Assembly: GCF_001584145.1 (NCBI RefSeq)
Contig: NZ_CP013232.1
Coordinates: 4,960,001-5,024,000 of the forward strand
Source: Collimonas fungivorans
GTDB lineage: Bacteria > Pseudomonadota > Gammaproteobacteria > Burkholderiales > Burkholderiaceae_D
Direction of reading: 5' to 3'
Length of the DNA: 64,000 nt
Below, piece by piece: positions 10,385-18,215 of this stretch (positions are counted from its first letter, which is position 1; every line of letters begins with the position of its first letter). A program made the position numbers and the translations under genes. Below the pieces are notes generated by a model. It was given only the letters and a program-made list of their open reading frames with translations. It did not search any database and was not told where the DNA came from.

Positions 10385-10403
10385 ACAATGAAAATGATTC
10401 GCG
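10385..10403. promoter_or_regulatory. Weak Fur-box-like sequence upstream of bfr
   Basis: The segment CAATGAAAATGATTCGCG contains two AAT-GA(A/T) hexamer-like units resembling the NATWAT array of Fur boxes. It lies 165-180 bases upstream of bfr. It is not a clear palindrome, so the call is tentative. Confidence 0.25.
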
Positions 10404-10565
10404 CTACCTGATGATGAAAAAGCTTATCGCTTGCGCTATCATGGCTGCGATTTCGGTTGAAAGTCGCTTAAGCGACGCGCCGATCAAGTGAGAAGCCGGC
10501 ATACAGTCCAGAAATCCCCGACTTTATCGCTGTGCACTCCGCATCCCCATCATAGCGAGGTTCCC

Positions 10566-11036
10566 ATGCAAGGCGAAAAACAAATCATCACGCTGCTCAA
10601 TGCGCAGCTGACCAACGAACTGACAGCGATCAACCAGTATTTCCTGCATGCGCGCATGTACAAGCACTGGGGCCTGGAAAAGCTCGGCAAGAAAGAATAC
10701 GAAGAATCGATCGGCGAAATGAAGCATGCCGACAAGCTGATTGACCGTATCCTGATGCTGAACGGCTTGCCAAACCTGCAAGCGCTGCACAAGCTGATGA
10801 TCGGCGAATCGACGCCGGAGATGCTGCAATGCGACCTGAAACTGGAGCAAGGCGCGCAAAAAACCGTCAAGGACGGCATCGCTGCCTGCGAAAAGGCCGG
10901 CGATTATGTGTCGCGTGAACTGTTCAAGGAAATCCTTGAAGATACCGAAGAACATATCGACTGGCTGGAAACCCAGCTCGATCTGATCGACAAAGTCGGC
11001 CTGCAAAACTACCTGCAAAGCCAGATGGACGCTTAA
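10566..11036 (+). CDS. bfr: Bacterioferritin
   Basis: Haem-containing 24-subunit iron store; oxidises Fe(II) at a di-iron centre and keeps it as mineral. The product from the ATG at 10566 is 156 aa, normal length. Key residues are in place: E18 ([11 protein letters not shown]), E51, haem ligand M52 and H54 in the GEMKHAD segment, and the pair in EDTEEHIDW. The related Ftn lacks the Met. AGCGAGG (10554-10560) is the likely Shine-Dalgarno. It is followed by a strong terminator. The neighbouring bfd encodes its electron donor. Confidence 0.96.
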   Translation: MQGEKQIITLLNAQLTNELTAINQYFLHARMYKHWGLEKLGKKEYEESIGEMKHADKLIDRILMLNGLPNLQALHKLMIGESTPEMLQCDLKLEQGAQKTVKDGIAACEKAGDYVSRELFKEILEDTEEHIDWLETQLDLIDKVGLQNYLQSQMDA

Positions 11037-11064
11037 ACCGGCGTCTTCCCGGAGTACCGGCTCG

Positions 11065-11101
11065 CGGCTTCCGATTCATCATCGGAAGCCGTTTTTCTTT
11101 T
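11065..11101 (+). terminator. Rho-independent terminator after bfr
   Basis: Perfect 11-bp stem (CGGCTTCCGAT at 11065-11075 with 11081-11091), loop TCATC, then TTTTTCTTTT. It separates bfr from the convergent yggU. Confidence 0.92.
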
Positions 11102-11113
11102 CTTGGCCGCAGT

Positions 11114-11434
11114 TTACTGCGCCAATGCCAGCAAACTGCGCATGACGGCTTCCGCCTTCAGTGACGGACCAAGCGCTTCGACGATTTTGCGCCTGTTGGC
11201 AAGGCCGTGGGTGATGACAACCTGGCTGCGCGGCACATCCAGCAGTTCCGCCAGGTAGCGCACCAGCGCTTCATTCGCCTTGCCCTCTATAGGCTGCGCC
11301 TGCAAGCGCAGCTTGAGTACATTCTCCAGGGGGCCGACGATCTGGCTTTTCTTGGCGTTAGGCGTCACCTGCAGCGCCAGCCTGACGCCGCCGGCAATAT
11401 CGGAGCACCATGCAGCGCCCGCCTTTTGGTTCAT
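11114..11434 (-). CDS. yggU: YggU/DUF167 family protein
   Basis: Small conserved protein (106 aa) of the DUF167/YggU family; its biochemical role is not established. The family core is visible as LALQVTPNAKKSQIVG near the start, then LKLRLQAQPIEGKANEALVRYLAELL and the basic THGLANRRKIVEALG. The start overlaps the yggT stop by ATGA (11431-11434), so the two are translationally coupled. The yggT-yggU pair is conserved widely in proteobacteria, often near pilT or proC; neither of those is adjacent here. Confidence 0.88.
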   Translation of the reverse strand: MNQKAGAAWCSDIAGGVRLALQVTPNAKKSQIVGPLENVLKLRLQAQPIEGKANEALVRYLAELLDVPRSQVVITHGLANRRKIVEALGPSLKAEAVMRSLLALAQ

Positions 11435-11973
11435 GCCATCGACGTGATCAGGTAAATCACCAGCTGGTGCACCACCCGCAACAGTATCAGCGCTGCCAGC
11501 GGCGACAGATCGATATTGCCGATCAGCGGGATGATCCTGCGCAAAGGCCGCAGCAGCGGCTCATTGAGTGCCCGTACAAAGGGCGCCAGGGGCGCATTCG
11601 GATTCACCCAGCTAAAGATCGCCTCGATGATCAGCAGCGCAATCAGCCCGTAGAATACCCACTGAAAAAACAGCAGCGCCGACAGGCTGAAGATCAGCGA
11701 AGCATTCAGCGCCGACCTGACGCCCAGCTCCAGCAGGATGCAGATGACGGCAACCAGGGCCGCGCCTATCAGGCTGGCCCAGTCATAGCCGCCAACCCCC
11801 GGCAGCAAGCGGCGCAGCGGGCGTACAGCCCAGTCGGACAAGGTAAAAATGAATTGCGCCAGCTGTTGCGGAGGCCGTACCCGCACCGCCTGGATCCAGA
11901 ACCGAAGCAACAAGACGCCGCCCAGGACGCTGGCGATAGTTTCGATAATCAAGGTGAAAATGTTCTGCAGCAC
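11431..11973 (-). CDS. yggT: YggT family membrane protein
   Basis: Inner-membrane protein (180 aa) with two copies of the YGGT domain. Each has a hydrophobic helix followed by the signature that ends in PLRRLLP in the first half and PLRRIIPLIGNIDLSPL in the second. The GTG at 11973 is chosen because GAAAGGG lies 9 bases upstream and the first YGGT helix begins right after it. The open frame extends further but without family sequence. The role is uncertain; family members are linked to osmotic tolerance and division. Coupled to yggU. Confidence 0.85.
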   Translation of the reverse strand: MLQNIFTLIIETIASVLGGVLLLRFWIQAVRVRPPQQLAQFIFTLSDWAVRPLRRLLPGVGGYDWASLIGAALVAVICILLELGVRSALNASLIFSLSALLFFQWVFYGLIALLIIEAIFSWVNPNAPLAPFVRALNEPLLRPLRRIIPLIGNIDLSPLAALILLRVVHQLVIYLITSMA

Positions 11974-12225
11974 GACGTGTTTCCCTTTCCAGATGAGGCA
12001 ACGATACAGGCGAGCCGTCAATCCGCGACGACCCAGCCCATTTACTGATAACTTACCCGAATTCGGGTGGAAGATGTAGAGCCTGTGGGCGAACGCCACG
12101 TTTCAAGAAAAGAACGGACTTACCAGCTGGCTATCGTAGCAGTTATTTCAGGTTCGCTGACAGGCCTGCATGGCCGGGCGCCACGCTCATCGCACTTGTC
12201 TGCTGCGCCCGATACCCGTAGCCGC

Positions 12226-12265
12226 AAATAAAAACCCGCTGAAGGGCGCTAGGCCATTCAGCGGG
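12226..12265 (-). terminator. Rho-independent terminator of the H1-like gene
   Basis: On the minus strand a 9-bp stem CCCGCTGAA/TTCAGCGGG (12235-12243 with 12257-12265) is followed by TTTTTATTT. It lies about 40 bases after the stop of the histone H1-like gene. Confidence 0.85.
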
Positions 12266-12306
12266 CGATATACCTGAACTTAATCAGGTAAGCCGACAAA
12301 CGCTAA

Positions 12307-13020
12307 TTACGGGCGTGTGCCAGTTGGGAAAGGCCAAGCTGCTGCCGGGTTCAGCACGGTAGTTGCTGCTGGTGCCGCTGGCTTTGCTGCTGGCTTCTTG
12401 GCTGCAGGTTTCGCTGCGGCCTTTTTAACAGCTGGCTTGGCTGCAGCAGGTTTCGCTGCAGCTTTAGCTACTGGCTTTTTTGCTGCTGGCTTAGCCGCGA
12501 CTTTCTTGACTGCCGGCTTTTTGGCCGCTGGTTTCGCTGCTGCCTTGGCAACCGGCTTCTTGGCTGCTACCGCTTTTTTAGCTACTGGCTTTTTGGCCGC
12601 GACAGCTTTCTTAGCAACCGGTTTCTTGGCTGCTGGTTTTGCTGCTGCTTTCTTAGCTACTGGCTTTTTGGCCGCGACAGCTTTCTTGGCAACCGGTTTC
12701 TTGGCTGCTGGTTTTGCTGCTGCTTTCTTAGCTACTGGCTTTTTGGCCGCGACAGCTTTCTTGGCAACCGGTTTCTTGGCTGCTGGTTTTGCTGCTGCTT
12801 TCTTAGCTACTGGCTTTTTGGCCGCGACAGCTTTCTTGGCAACCGGTTTCTTGGCTGCTGGTTTTGCTGCTGCCTTAGCTGCCGGCTTTTTCGCTGCTAC
12901 AGCTTTCTTAGCAACTGGTTTCTTAGCTGCTGGTTTTGCTTTAGCTGCTGGCTTCTTGGCCGGGGCTGCTTTCTTCGCAGCGGGTTTCTTCGCTGCGGGT
13001 TTCTTTGTTGCTGTTGCCAT
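12307..13020 (-). CDS. Histone H1-like lysine/alanine-rich DNA-binding protein
   Basis: Encodes 237 aa built almost entirely from Lys, Ala, Pro and Val in repeats of the KKPVAKKA and KPAAKKP type, like the C-terminal tail of eukaryotic histone H1, AlgP of Pseudomonas and BpH1 of Bordetella. Such proteins bind DNA without sequence preference and help compact the nucleoid. No globular domain is visible; only the last 15 residues or so (PAAAWPFPTGTRP) differ in character. Three near-identical 25-residue units (75-bp DNA repeats) lie in the middle, so length is likely to vary between strains. The start at 13020 has AAGGAGA about 5 bases upstream on the minus strand. Confidence 0.88.
   Translation of the reverse strand: MATATKKPAAKKPAAKKAAPAKKPAAKAKPAAKKPVAKKAVAAKKPAAKAAAKPAAKKPVAKKAVAAKKPVAKKAAAKPAAKKPVAKKAVAAKKPVAKKAAAKPAAKKPVAKKAVAAKKPVAKKAAAKPAAKKPVAKKAVAAKKPVAKKAVAAKKPVAKAAAKPAAKKPAVKKVAAKPAAKKPVAKAAAKPAAAKPAVKKAAAKPAAKKPAAKPAAPAATTVLNPAAAWPFPTGTRP
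12576..12880. repeat. 75-bp tandem repeats inside the H1-like gene
   Basis: The segment TCTTAGCTACTGGC recurs at 12651, 12726 and 12801, exactly 75 bases apart, with nearly identical sequence between. Each unit codes 25 residues. A degenerate half-unit precedes and follows. The period is a multiple of 3, so gain or loss of a unit keeps the frame. Confidence 0.9.
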
Positions 13021-13521
13021 TTTGTTTCTCCTTCACGTGATGGAAAAAATCAAGCTCCAAGTTGGAAACCCGACGAACCCATCGCGATGGGAACGGCGGA
13101 TTATTCATCGGCGCAATCAACTCTGCTTGCGCTAATGAATTCGGCACCAGCTGAACTGCTCCATCCCCTCATTGATGCAGCACTTCAGCCATTATTGGTT
13201 AAGGGCCTTTTCCCGGCTTCCGGGCCGGGAAAAGGAATTCGCATCACCTGTCGGCTGCGATCCTTAGCCAAAAAAACGCCAGCGGCTATGCCGGCGTCGG
13301 AATTCTGTTACAAAACGGTTGGTTTTTCCAAAGAAAACGCCGCCAAACCCGACCGAATCGGGGTAAGCGGCGACAACAGATAAGTACGTTTCTGTCTTTG
13401 GCTGTTCATTAAATTTGGAAATCACCTTTTAGTTTGCAGACTTTTTTATAGTACTAAGCGCTGCAGGTTTCCATTTACCTCGTCCATCCACTTCATTATT
13501 CTTGTCCGAGATCTGAAGCCT
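13021..13521. other. Intergenic region between the H1-like gene and nrdB
   Basis: About 500 bases without a credible gene. It holds the H1-like gene's ribosome site (13022-13030), a perfect 12-bp hairpin at 13206-13235 (CCTTTTCCCGGC arms, loop TTCCGG, no T-run) and two terminator-like hairpins for nrdB on the minus strand. The weaker of these is at about 13268-13297, ending in a T-run; the stronger is at 13331-13372. The frame at 13087-13383 on + has no ribosome site and no family resemblance, and I do not call it a gene. Confidence 0.6.
13331..13372 (-). terminator. Rho-independent terminator after nrdB
   Basis: On the minus strand the arms CGCCGC/GCGGCG (13367-13372 with 13338-13343) enclose an inner CCCCGA/TCGGGT stem and are followed by TTTTCTTT (13337-13331). 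It lies about 150 bases past the nrdB stop. Confidence 0.75.
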
Positions 13522-14697
13522 TTATTCCCAGTTCAGGGCACCGCCTGTTTGATATTCGATTACACGAGTCTCAAAAAAGTTGCGTTCTTTTTTCAGATCG
13601 ATCATCTCGCTCATCCAGGGGAAGGGATTTTCTTCCTGAGGGAACATCGGGTCCAGTCCGATCTGTTGCGCGCGGCGATTTGCGATGAACCGCAAATAAC
13701 CTTTGAACATTGGCGCATTCAAACCGAGCACTCCACGCGGCATTGTATCCTCTGCGTAGCGATATTCCAACTCTACTGCGCTTAAAAACAACGCTTTGAT
13801 CTCGTCGCGGAATTCCGGCGTCCACAAATGCGGGTTTTCCATCTTGATTGTGTTGATCAGATCGATCCCGAAATTGCAGTGCATCGACTCGTCGCGCAGG
13901 ATGTATTGATACTGTTCTGCCGCGCCCATCATCTTGTTCTGGCGGCCCAGGGCAAGGATCTGCGTGAAGCCGACGTAGAAGAAAAGGCCTTCCATGATGC
14001 AGGCGAAAACGATCAGCGAGCGCAGCAATTTCTGGTCGTTTTCAGTAGTGCCGGTCTTGAATTCGGGATCGGTCAGCGTATTGATGAAGGGGATCAGGAA
14101 TTCGTCTTTGTCGCGGATCGATTTGACTTCGTGATAGGCGTTGAAGATTTCCGCTTCGTCCAGGCCGAGCGATTCCACGATGTATTGATAGGCGTGGGTA
14201 TGGATCGCTTCCTCGAAAGCCTGGCGCAGCAGGTACTGGCGGCACTCCGGCGCGGTGATGTGGCGGTAGGTGCCGAGCACGATATTGTTGGCGGCGAGCG
14301 AGTCGGCGGTGACGAAGAACCCCAGGTTGCGCTTGACCAGGCGGCGTTCGTCTTCGGTCAGGCCGTTCGGGTTCTTCCACAGCTCGATATCGCGCTGCAT
14401 GTTGATTTCCTGCGGCATCCAATGGTTGGCGCAGCCGGCCAGGTACTTGTCCCAGGCCCATTTGTACTTGAACGGCACCAGCTGGTTGACGTCGGTATGG
14501 CCGTTGATGATGCGCTTGTCCGCGGCATTGACGCGGTGCGTGACATCGACTGCAGGTGCGGCAGCTGCCTGCCCCACCAATGCCGGGTTGAGAGCGGTAT
14601 CGGACATCTGCGGACGCGCCGAAGGAGCAAATGCCGGTTGCGCCGGCACAGGCGGAGTACGAGGGGCCGAACTTTTTTCTTCATCCCAGGAGAGCAT
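13522..14697 (-). CDS. nrdB: Class Ia ribonucleotide reductase, beta subunit
   Basis: Holds the di-iron/tyrosyl-radical cofactor that starts ribonucleotide reduction in NrdA. The product is 391 aa. Metal ligands can be placed by alignment of motifs: D132 (TADSLA), E163 and H166 ([10 protein letters not shown]), the Glu in CIMEGLFFY, and Glu/His in [10 protein letters not shown]. The radical tyrosine is probably Y170, four residues after H166, as in E. coli Y122. About 60 N-terminal residues are Pro/Ala-rich and of low complexity, as in other Burkholderiales. nrdA lies upstream on the same strand, separated by 143 bases that hold a palindromic repeat. Confidence 0.96.
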   Translation of the reverse strand: MLSWDEEKSSAPRTPPVPAQPAFAPSARPQMSDTALNPALVGQAAAAPAVDVTHRVNAADKRIINGHTDVNQLVPFKYKWAWDKYLAGCANHWMPQEINMQRDIELWKNPNGLTEDERRLVKRNLGFFVTADSLAANNIVLGTYRHITAPECRQYLLRQAFEEAIHTHAYQYIVESLGLDEAEIFNAYHEVKSIRDKDEFLIPFINTLTDPEFKTGTTENDQKLLRSLIVFACIMEGLFFYVGFTQILALGRQNKMMGAAEQYQYILRDESMHCNFGIDLINTIKMENPHLWTPEFRDEIKALFLSAVELEYRYAEDTMPRGVLGLNAPMFKGYLRFIANRRAQQIGLDPMFPQEENPFPWMSEMIDLKKERNFFETRVIEYQTGGALNWE

Positions 14698-14716
14698 TCT
14701 TTATTCCTTTATCTTT

Positions 14717-14808
14717 CGTAGGGTGGGCACCCGTGCCCACGCGTGACGTCAACTCGGTCACCAAGCTTGTTTCGGGAACGCGTAGGCAAAACTTCTTGCC
14801 CACCCTAC
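14717..14808. repeat. Small palindromic repeat element, copy 2
   Basis: Lies between nrdA and nrdB. Terminal inverted repeats are perfect over 11 bases: GTAGGGTGGGC (14718-14728) and GCCCACCCTAC (14798-14808). An inner hairpin GTGGGCAC/GTGCCCAC sits at the left end (14723-14740). It is related to the element at 5711-5815, in the opposite orientation. Non-coding, so a MITE- or REP-like element that was carried in. Confidence 0.8.
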
Positions 14809-14840
14809 TTTTGCAATTGTTTCGTTTTATCTGACTGATG

Positions 14841-17765
14841 TTACTGGCAGGCTTCGCACTCTTCGAATCCTGGATCGCCGGGACGCATGGTGCACGCCGG
14901 ACCATCCAGTTCCTGTGGCGCGGCTGCAACAGCAGCAGTGCCGTAAGTTGCCGCCGCACCGCCGCTGGCGCCGCCGTCTACCGACACGGCGTTCAGGGCG
15001 CCGGTCTTCGATGTCGACTTCTCGGTATGCGTCGCGCCAATGGTGCGCAGGTAATAAGTGGTCTTCAGGCCGCGCAACCACGCCAGCTTGTAGGTTTCAT
15101 CCAGCTTCTTGCCGGATGCGCCCGCCATGTAGATATTCAGCGATTGCGCCTGGTCTATCCATTTCTGGCGACGCGACGCTGCTTCCACCAGCCAGGACGG
15201 CTCGACTTCGAACGCGGTGGCGTAGATGTCGCGCAGGTCTTGCGGAATGCGGTCGATCTTGGCCAGGCTGCCGTCGAAATACTTGAGGTCGGAGATCATC
15301 ACTTCATCCCACAAGCCGCGTGCTTTCAAGTCGCGCACCAGGTATTCATTGATTTCAGTGAATTCGCCTGACAGGTTCGATTTCACGTACAGGTTCTGGT
15401 AGGTCGGCTCGATGCAAGCCGATACGCCAATGATGTTCGAGATGGTCGCAGTCGGCGCAATCGCCACGCAGTTCGAATTGCGCATGCCGAATTCCTTGAT
15501 GCGGCCGCGCAGCTCAGTCCAGTCCAGCGAAGCGGACATGTCCGCTTCGAGATAACCGCCACGCTCTTCCGCCAGCAGCTTCAGGGAATCCTGCGGCAGG
15601 ATGCCGCGGTCCCACAGGGAACCGCGATAGCTGCTGTAGCGGCCGCGCTCTTCCGCCAGCTCGGTCGACGCCCAATAGGCGTGGTAGCAGACCGCTTCCA
15701 TCGACTTGTCGGCAAATTCAACCGCGGCTTGCGAAGCATAAGGTACGCGCATCATGTGCAGGCAATCCTGGAAACCCATGATGCCGAGGCCAACCGGACG
15801 GTGCCGCAGGTTGGAATCGCGCGCCTTCTTCACTGCATAATAGTTAATATCGATCACATTATCCAGCATGCGCATCGCAGTATTGATGGTTTTCTGCAAC
15901 TTGGCGTGGTCCAGCTGGCCGTCTTTCATGTGCGCAGGCAGGTTGACCGAGCCCAGGTTGCACACGGCGATCTCGGATTCGTTGGTGTTGAGGGTGATCT
16001 CGGTGCACAGGTTGGAGCTGTGCACCATGCCGACGTGCTGCTGCGGCGAACGGATGTTGCATGGGTCCTTGAAGGTGATCCATGGATGGCCGGTTTCAAA
16101 CAGCATCGACAGCATCTTGCGCCACAGGTCCAGCGCCTGGATCTTCTTGAACAGGCGCAGGTCGCCGCGGGCGGCCCGGGCTTCGTAGCCGGTATACGCT
16201 TCCTCGAAGGCCTTGCCGACCTTGTCGTGCAGGTCCGGCGCATCGCTTGGCGAGAACAGGGTCCACTCGCCCTTTTCCATGACACGCTTCATGAACAGGT
16301 CCGGAATCCAGTTGGCGGTGTTCATGTCGTGGGTGCGGCGGCGGTCGTCGCCGGTATTTTTGCGCAGGTCGAGGAATTCCTCGATGTCCATGTGCCAGGT
16401 TTCCAGGTAGGCGCAGACTGCGCCTTTGCGTTTGCCGCCCTGGTTGACCGCGACGGCGGTATCGTTGACCACCTTCAGGAACGGCACCACGCCTTGCGAC
16501 TTGCCGTTGGTGCCTTTGATATGGGCGCCCAGCGAACGCACCGGGGTCCAGTCGTTGCCCAGGCCGCCTGCATATTTGGCCAGCAAGGCGTTTTCCTTGA
16601 TCGCTTCGTAGATGCCGTCGAGATCGTCGGCCACGGTGGTCAGGTAGCAGGACGACAGCTGCGAGCGTTGCGTGCCCGAGTTGAACAGGGTCGGCGTCGA
16701 GCTCATGAAATCGAAGCTCGACAGCAGGTTGTAGAACTCGATGGCGCGCGCTTCGCGGTTCACTTCATTCAGCGCCAGGCCCATCGCTACCCGCATGTAG
16801 AACGCTTGCGGCATTTCGATGCGGATCTCGCGGACGTGCAGGAAATAACGGTCATACAGGGTTTGCAGGCCAAGGTAACCGAATTGCAGGTCACGTTCCG
16901 GCTTCAATGCTTCGCCCAGTGCTTTCAGGTCGAATTGCGCCAGCTTGGCATCCAGCAAGTCGGCTTCAATACCCTTTTTAATAAATTTCGGGAAATATTC
17001 AAGGTATGCCTCCGGCGCATCGGCTTGCGCCACTTCCTTGCCGAACACTTCCTTGCGGATCGTGTGCATCAGCAGGCGCGCAGTAACCGTGCTGTAGGCA
17101 GGGTCTTTTTCCATCAGCGCACGGGCCGCCAGGATCGCCGACTTGTGCAGTTCTTCGACCGGCACGCCGTCGTACAGGTTCTTGACGGTCTCGGCCAGGA
17201 TGGCTTCAGCGTCGACGTGTTTTTCCAGGCCGATGCACGCGGCGGTAATCAGGCTGCGCACCTGTTCCATGTCCAGCACACGGCGCTGGCCGTCTTCGGT
17301 CACGAACAATTCGGTGCCGGCTACGGTCGGCTTGGCGCCGGTCTGCTGCTGCGAACGCTCTTCCATGCGCTTGGCGCGGTACAGCACGTAGGCACGCGCC
17401 ACGTCGTGCTCGCCGGAGCGCATCAGGGACAGTTCGACCTGGTCCTGGATATCTTCAATATGGAAAGTGCCGCCATTCGGCTGGCGGCGCACCAGGGCGG
17501 CGACGACGTTCGAAGTCAGCTGTTCGACCAGCTCGCGCACCCGTGCCGATGCCGCACCCTGGCCGCCGTTGACGGCGAGGAATGCCTTGGTGACGGCGAT
17601 CGAGATCTTGGACGGTTCAAAACCGACTACGGCGCCATTGCGGCGGATGATTCGGTAGTCGCCGAAACTGCTGGATACCTTGACGGGAGAGCCGCTGCCG
17701 GTGGATGGCTGAACACCAGCGATGTCAGCTGATGATTTAACGGAAATTTCTTGAGTAGATTGCAC
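14841..17765 (-). CDS. nrdA: Class Ia ribonucleotide reductase, alpha subunit
   Basis: Catalytic subunit that reduces ribonucleoside diphosphates to deoxyribonucleotides. It has 974 aa, longer than E. coli NrdA (761 aa). The N-terminal extension carries an ATP-cone (RIIRRNGAVVGFEPSKI, about residues 37-135) and a second cone-like stretch (RRVLDMEQVRSLITAA, about 160-245). Catalytic cysteines appear in RSQLSSCYL, SNLCTEI and IAVCNLGSVN. The C-terminus ends CEACQ, the swinging redox pair that reloads the active site from thioredoxin or glutaredoxin. Expression is probably controlled by NrdR through the boxes at 18111-18156. nrdB follows on the same strand. Confidence 0.97.
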   Translation of the reverse strand: MQSTQEISVKSSADIAGVQPSTGSGSPVKVSSSFGDYRIIRRNGAVVGFEPSKISIAVTKAFLAVNGGQGAASARVRELVEQLTSNVVAALVRRQPNGGTFHIEDIQDQVELSLMRSGEHDVARAYVLYRAKRMEERSQQQTGAKPTVAGTELFVTEDGQRRVLDMEQVRSLITAACIGLEKHVDAEAILAETVKNLYDGVPVEELHKSAILAARALMEKDPAYSTVTARLLMHTIRKEVFGKEVAQADAPEAYLEYFPKFIKKGIEADLLDAKLAQFDLKALGEALKPERDLQFGYLGLQTLYDRYFLHVREIRIEMPQAFYMRVAMGLALNEVNREARAIEFYNLLSSFDFMSSTPTLFNSGTQRSQLSSCYLTTVADDLDGIYEAIKENALLAKYAGGLGNDWTPVRSLGAHIKGTNGKSQGVVPFLKVVNDTAVAVNQGGKRKGAVCAYLETWHMDIEEFLDLRKNTGDDRRRTHDMNTANWIPDLFMKRVMEKGEWTLFSPSDAPDLHDKVGKAFEEAYTGYEARAARGDLRLFKKIQALDLWRKMLSMLFETGHPWITFKDPCNIRSPQQHVGMVHSSNLCTEITLNTNESEIAVCNLGSVNLPAHMKDGQLDHAKLQKTINTAMRMLDNVIDINYYAVKKARDSNLRHRPVGLGIMGFQDCLHMMRVPYASQAAVEFADKSMEAVCYHAYWASTELAEERGRYSSYRGSLWDRGILPQDSLKLLAEERGGYLEADMSASLDWTELRGRIKEFGMRNSNCVAIAPTATISNIIGVSACIEPTYQNLYVKSNLSGEFTEINEYLVRDLKARGLWDEVMISDLKYFDGSLAKIDRIPQDLRDIYATAFEVEPSWLVEAASRRQKWIDQAQSLNIYMAGASGKKLDETYKLAWLRGLKTTYYLRTIGATHTEKSTSKTGALNAVSVDGGASGGAAATYGTAAVAAAPQELDGPACTMRPGDPGFEECEACQ

Positions 17766-18110
17766 TGAGCCTCCCGAGACTGTGAAAGCAGGCGAAACAA
17801 TTACGCCTGCTGTTATTAATTAGAACCTTGGAACCGTTGATGGTTCAGATACTGCTATTACTGCATCAGTCATTGCTGTATCGGCTGCCTGTCGGCAGGC
17901 GTTCGCGACCGATGCCCGAATCAAGATGAAAAAGAGAAAAACCAGCGTTAAAAGAATGGTTGACGAAGACCGGCAACAAACCCAGAGGCCGCTTAGCAGC
18001 CTGTCCGACACCTGCATTTATACTGACATGAGTACAAAAACAAAACACCACATAGGTGGACAGACCATGCAAGGCAAACCAAGGACGAAATACGAGAAAA
18101 GACACTACAA

Positions 18111-18126
18111 ACACTACATATAGTTT
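18111..18126. promoter_or_regulatory. NrdR box 1
   Basis: ACACTACATATAGTTT matches the NrdR consensus acaCwAtATaTwGtgt at 13 of 16 positions, including the core C-T-A and T-A-G. It lies 30 bases (about three helical turns) from box 2, the arrangement NrdR needs for cooperative binding. Confidence 0.75.
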
Positions 18127-18140
18127 TCTGGATTTGATTT

Positions 18141-18156
18141 TTACTAATTGTAGTAC
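18141..18156. promoter_or_regulatory. NrdR box 2
   Basis: TTACTAATTGTAGTAC keeps the palindromic core CTA...TAG of NrdR boxes. It covers the proposed -10 element of the nrdA promoter (18147-18152), so binding would block RNA polymerase. Confidence 0.7.
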
Positions 18157-18175
18157 CTAGAACTCGCCGATGCAA
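18147..18175 (-). promoter_or_regulatory. nrdA promoter
   Basis: On the minus strand TTGCAT (18175-18170), a 17-base spacer and TACAAT (18152-18147) form a good sigma-70 promoter pointing to nrdA. The -10 lies inside NrdR box 2, and box 1 lies just after the expected start near 18140. Confidence 0.65.
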
Positions 18176-18215
18176 TCCAAAAGTAGGATCTTTTTTATAT
18201 ACAAAAACAGACTAA

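Larger units (their letters stand above)
17766..18215. other. nrdA upstream region
   Basis: About 450 bases between ampD and nrdA. It is clearly richer in A and T than the genes around it. It contains the nrdA promoter and NrdR boxes (18111-18175, listed separately) and then an untranslated leader of about 375 bases. The leader has one possible 65-codon frame on the minus strand (17820-18017) with a hydrophobic stretch but no ribosome site, which I do not call a gene. Confidence 0.6.

Noticed and set aside
12576..12880. CRISPR array
   Set aside because: The 75-bp repeats are contiguous, in frame and without spacers; they code for a Lys/Ala-rich protein.
12317..13135. 272-codon open frame on + across the H1-like gene
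   Set aside because: Antisense of the repeats; gives an AGFLAATAFLATG-type run. The minus-strand reading has a ribosome site and a known family.
13087..13383. 98-codon frame on + between the H1-like gene and nrdB
   Set aside because: No ribosome site, overlaps hairpins and a terminator, no family resemblance.
15681..17732. 683-codon open frame on + across nrdA
   Set aside because: It is the exact antisense of nrdA. In GC-rich DNA the third-position bias of a real gene keeps one antisense frame open. The translation shows no domain and no ribosome site.
17926..18123. 65-codon frame on + in the nrdA upstream region
   Set aside because: Runs against the promoter and NrdR boxes, no family resemblance.
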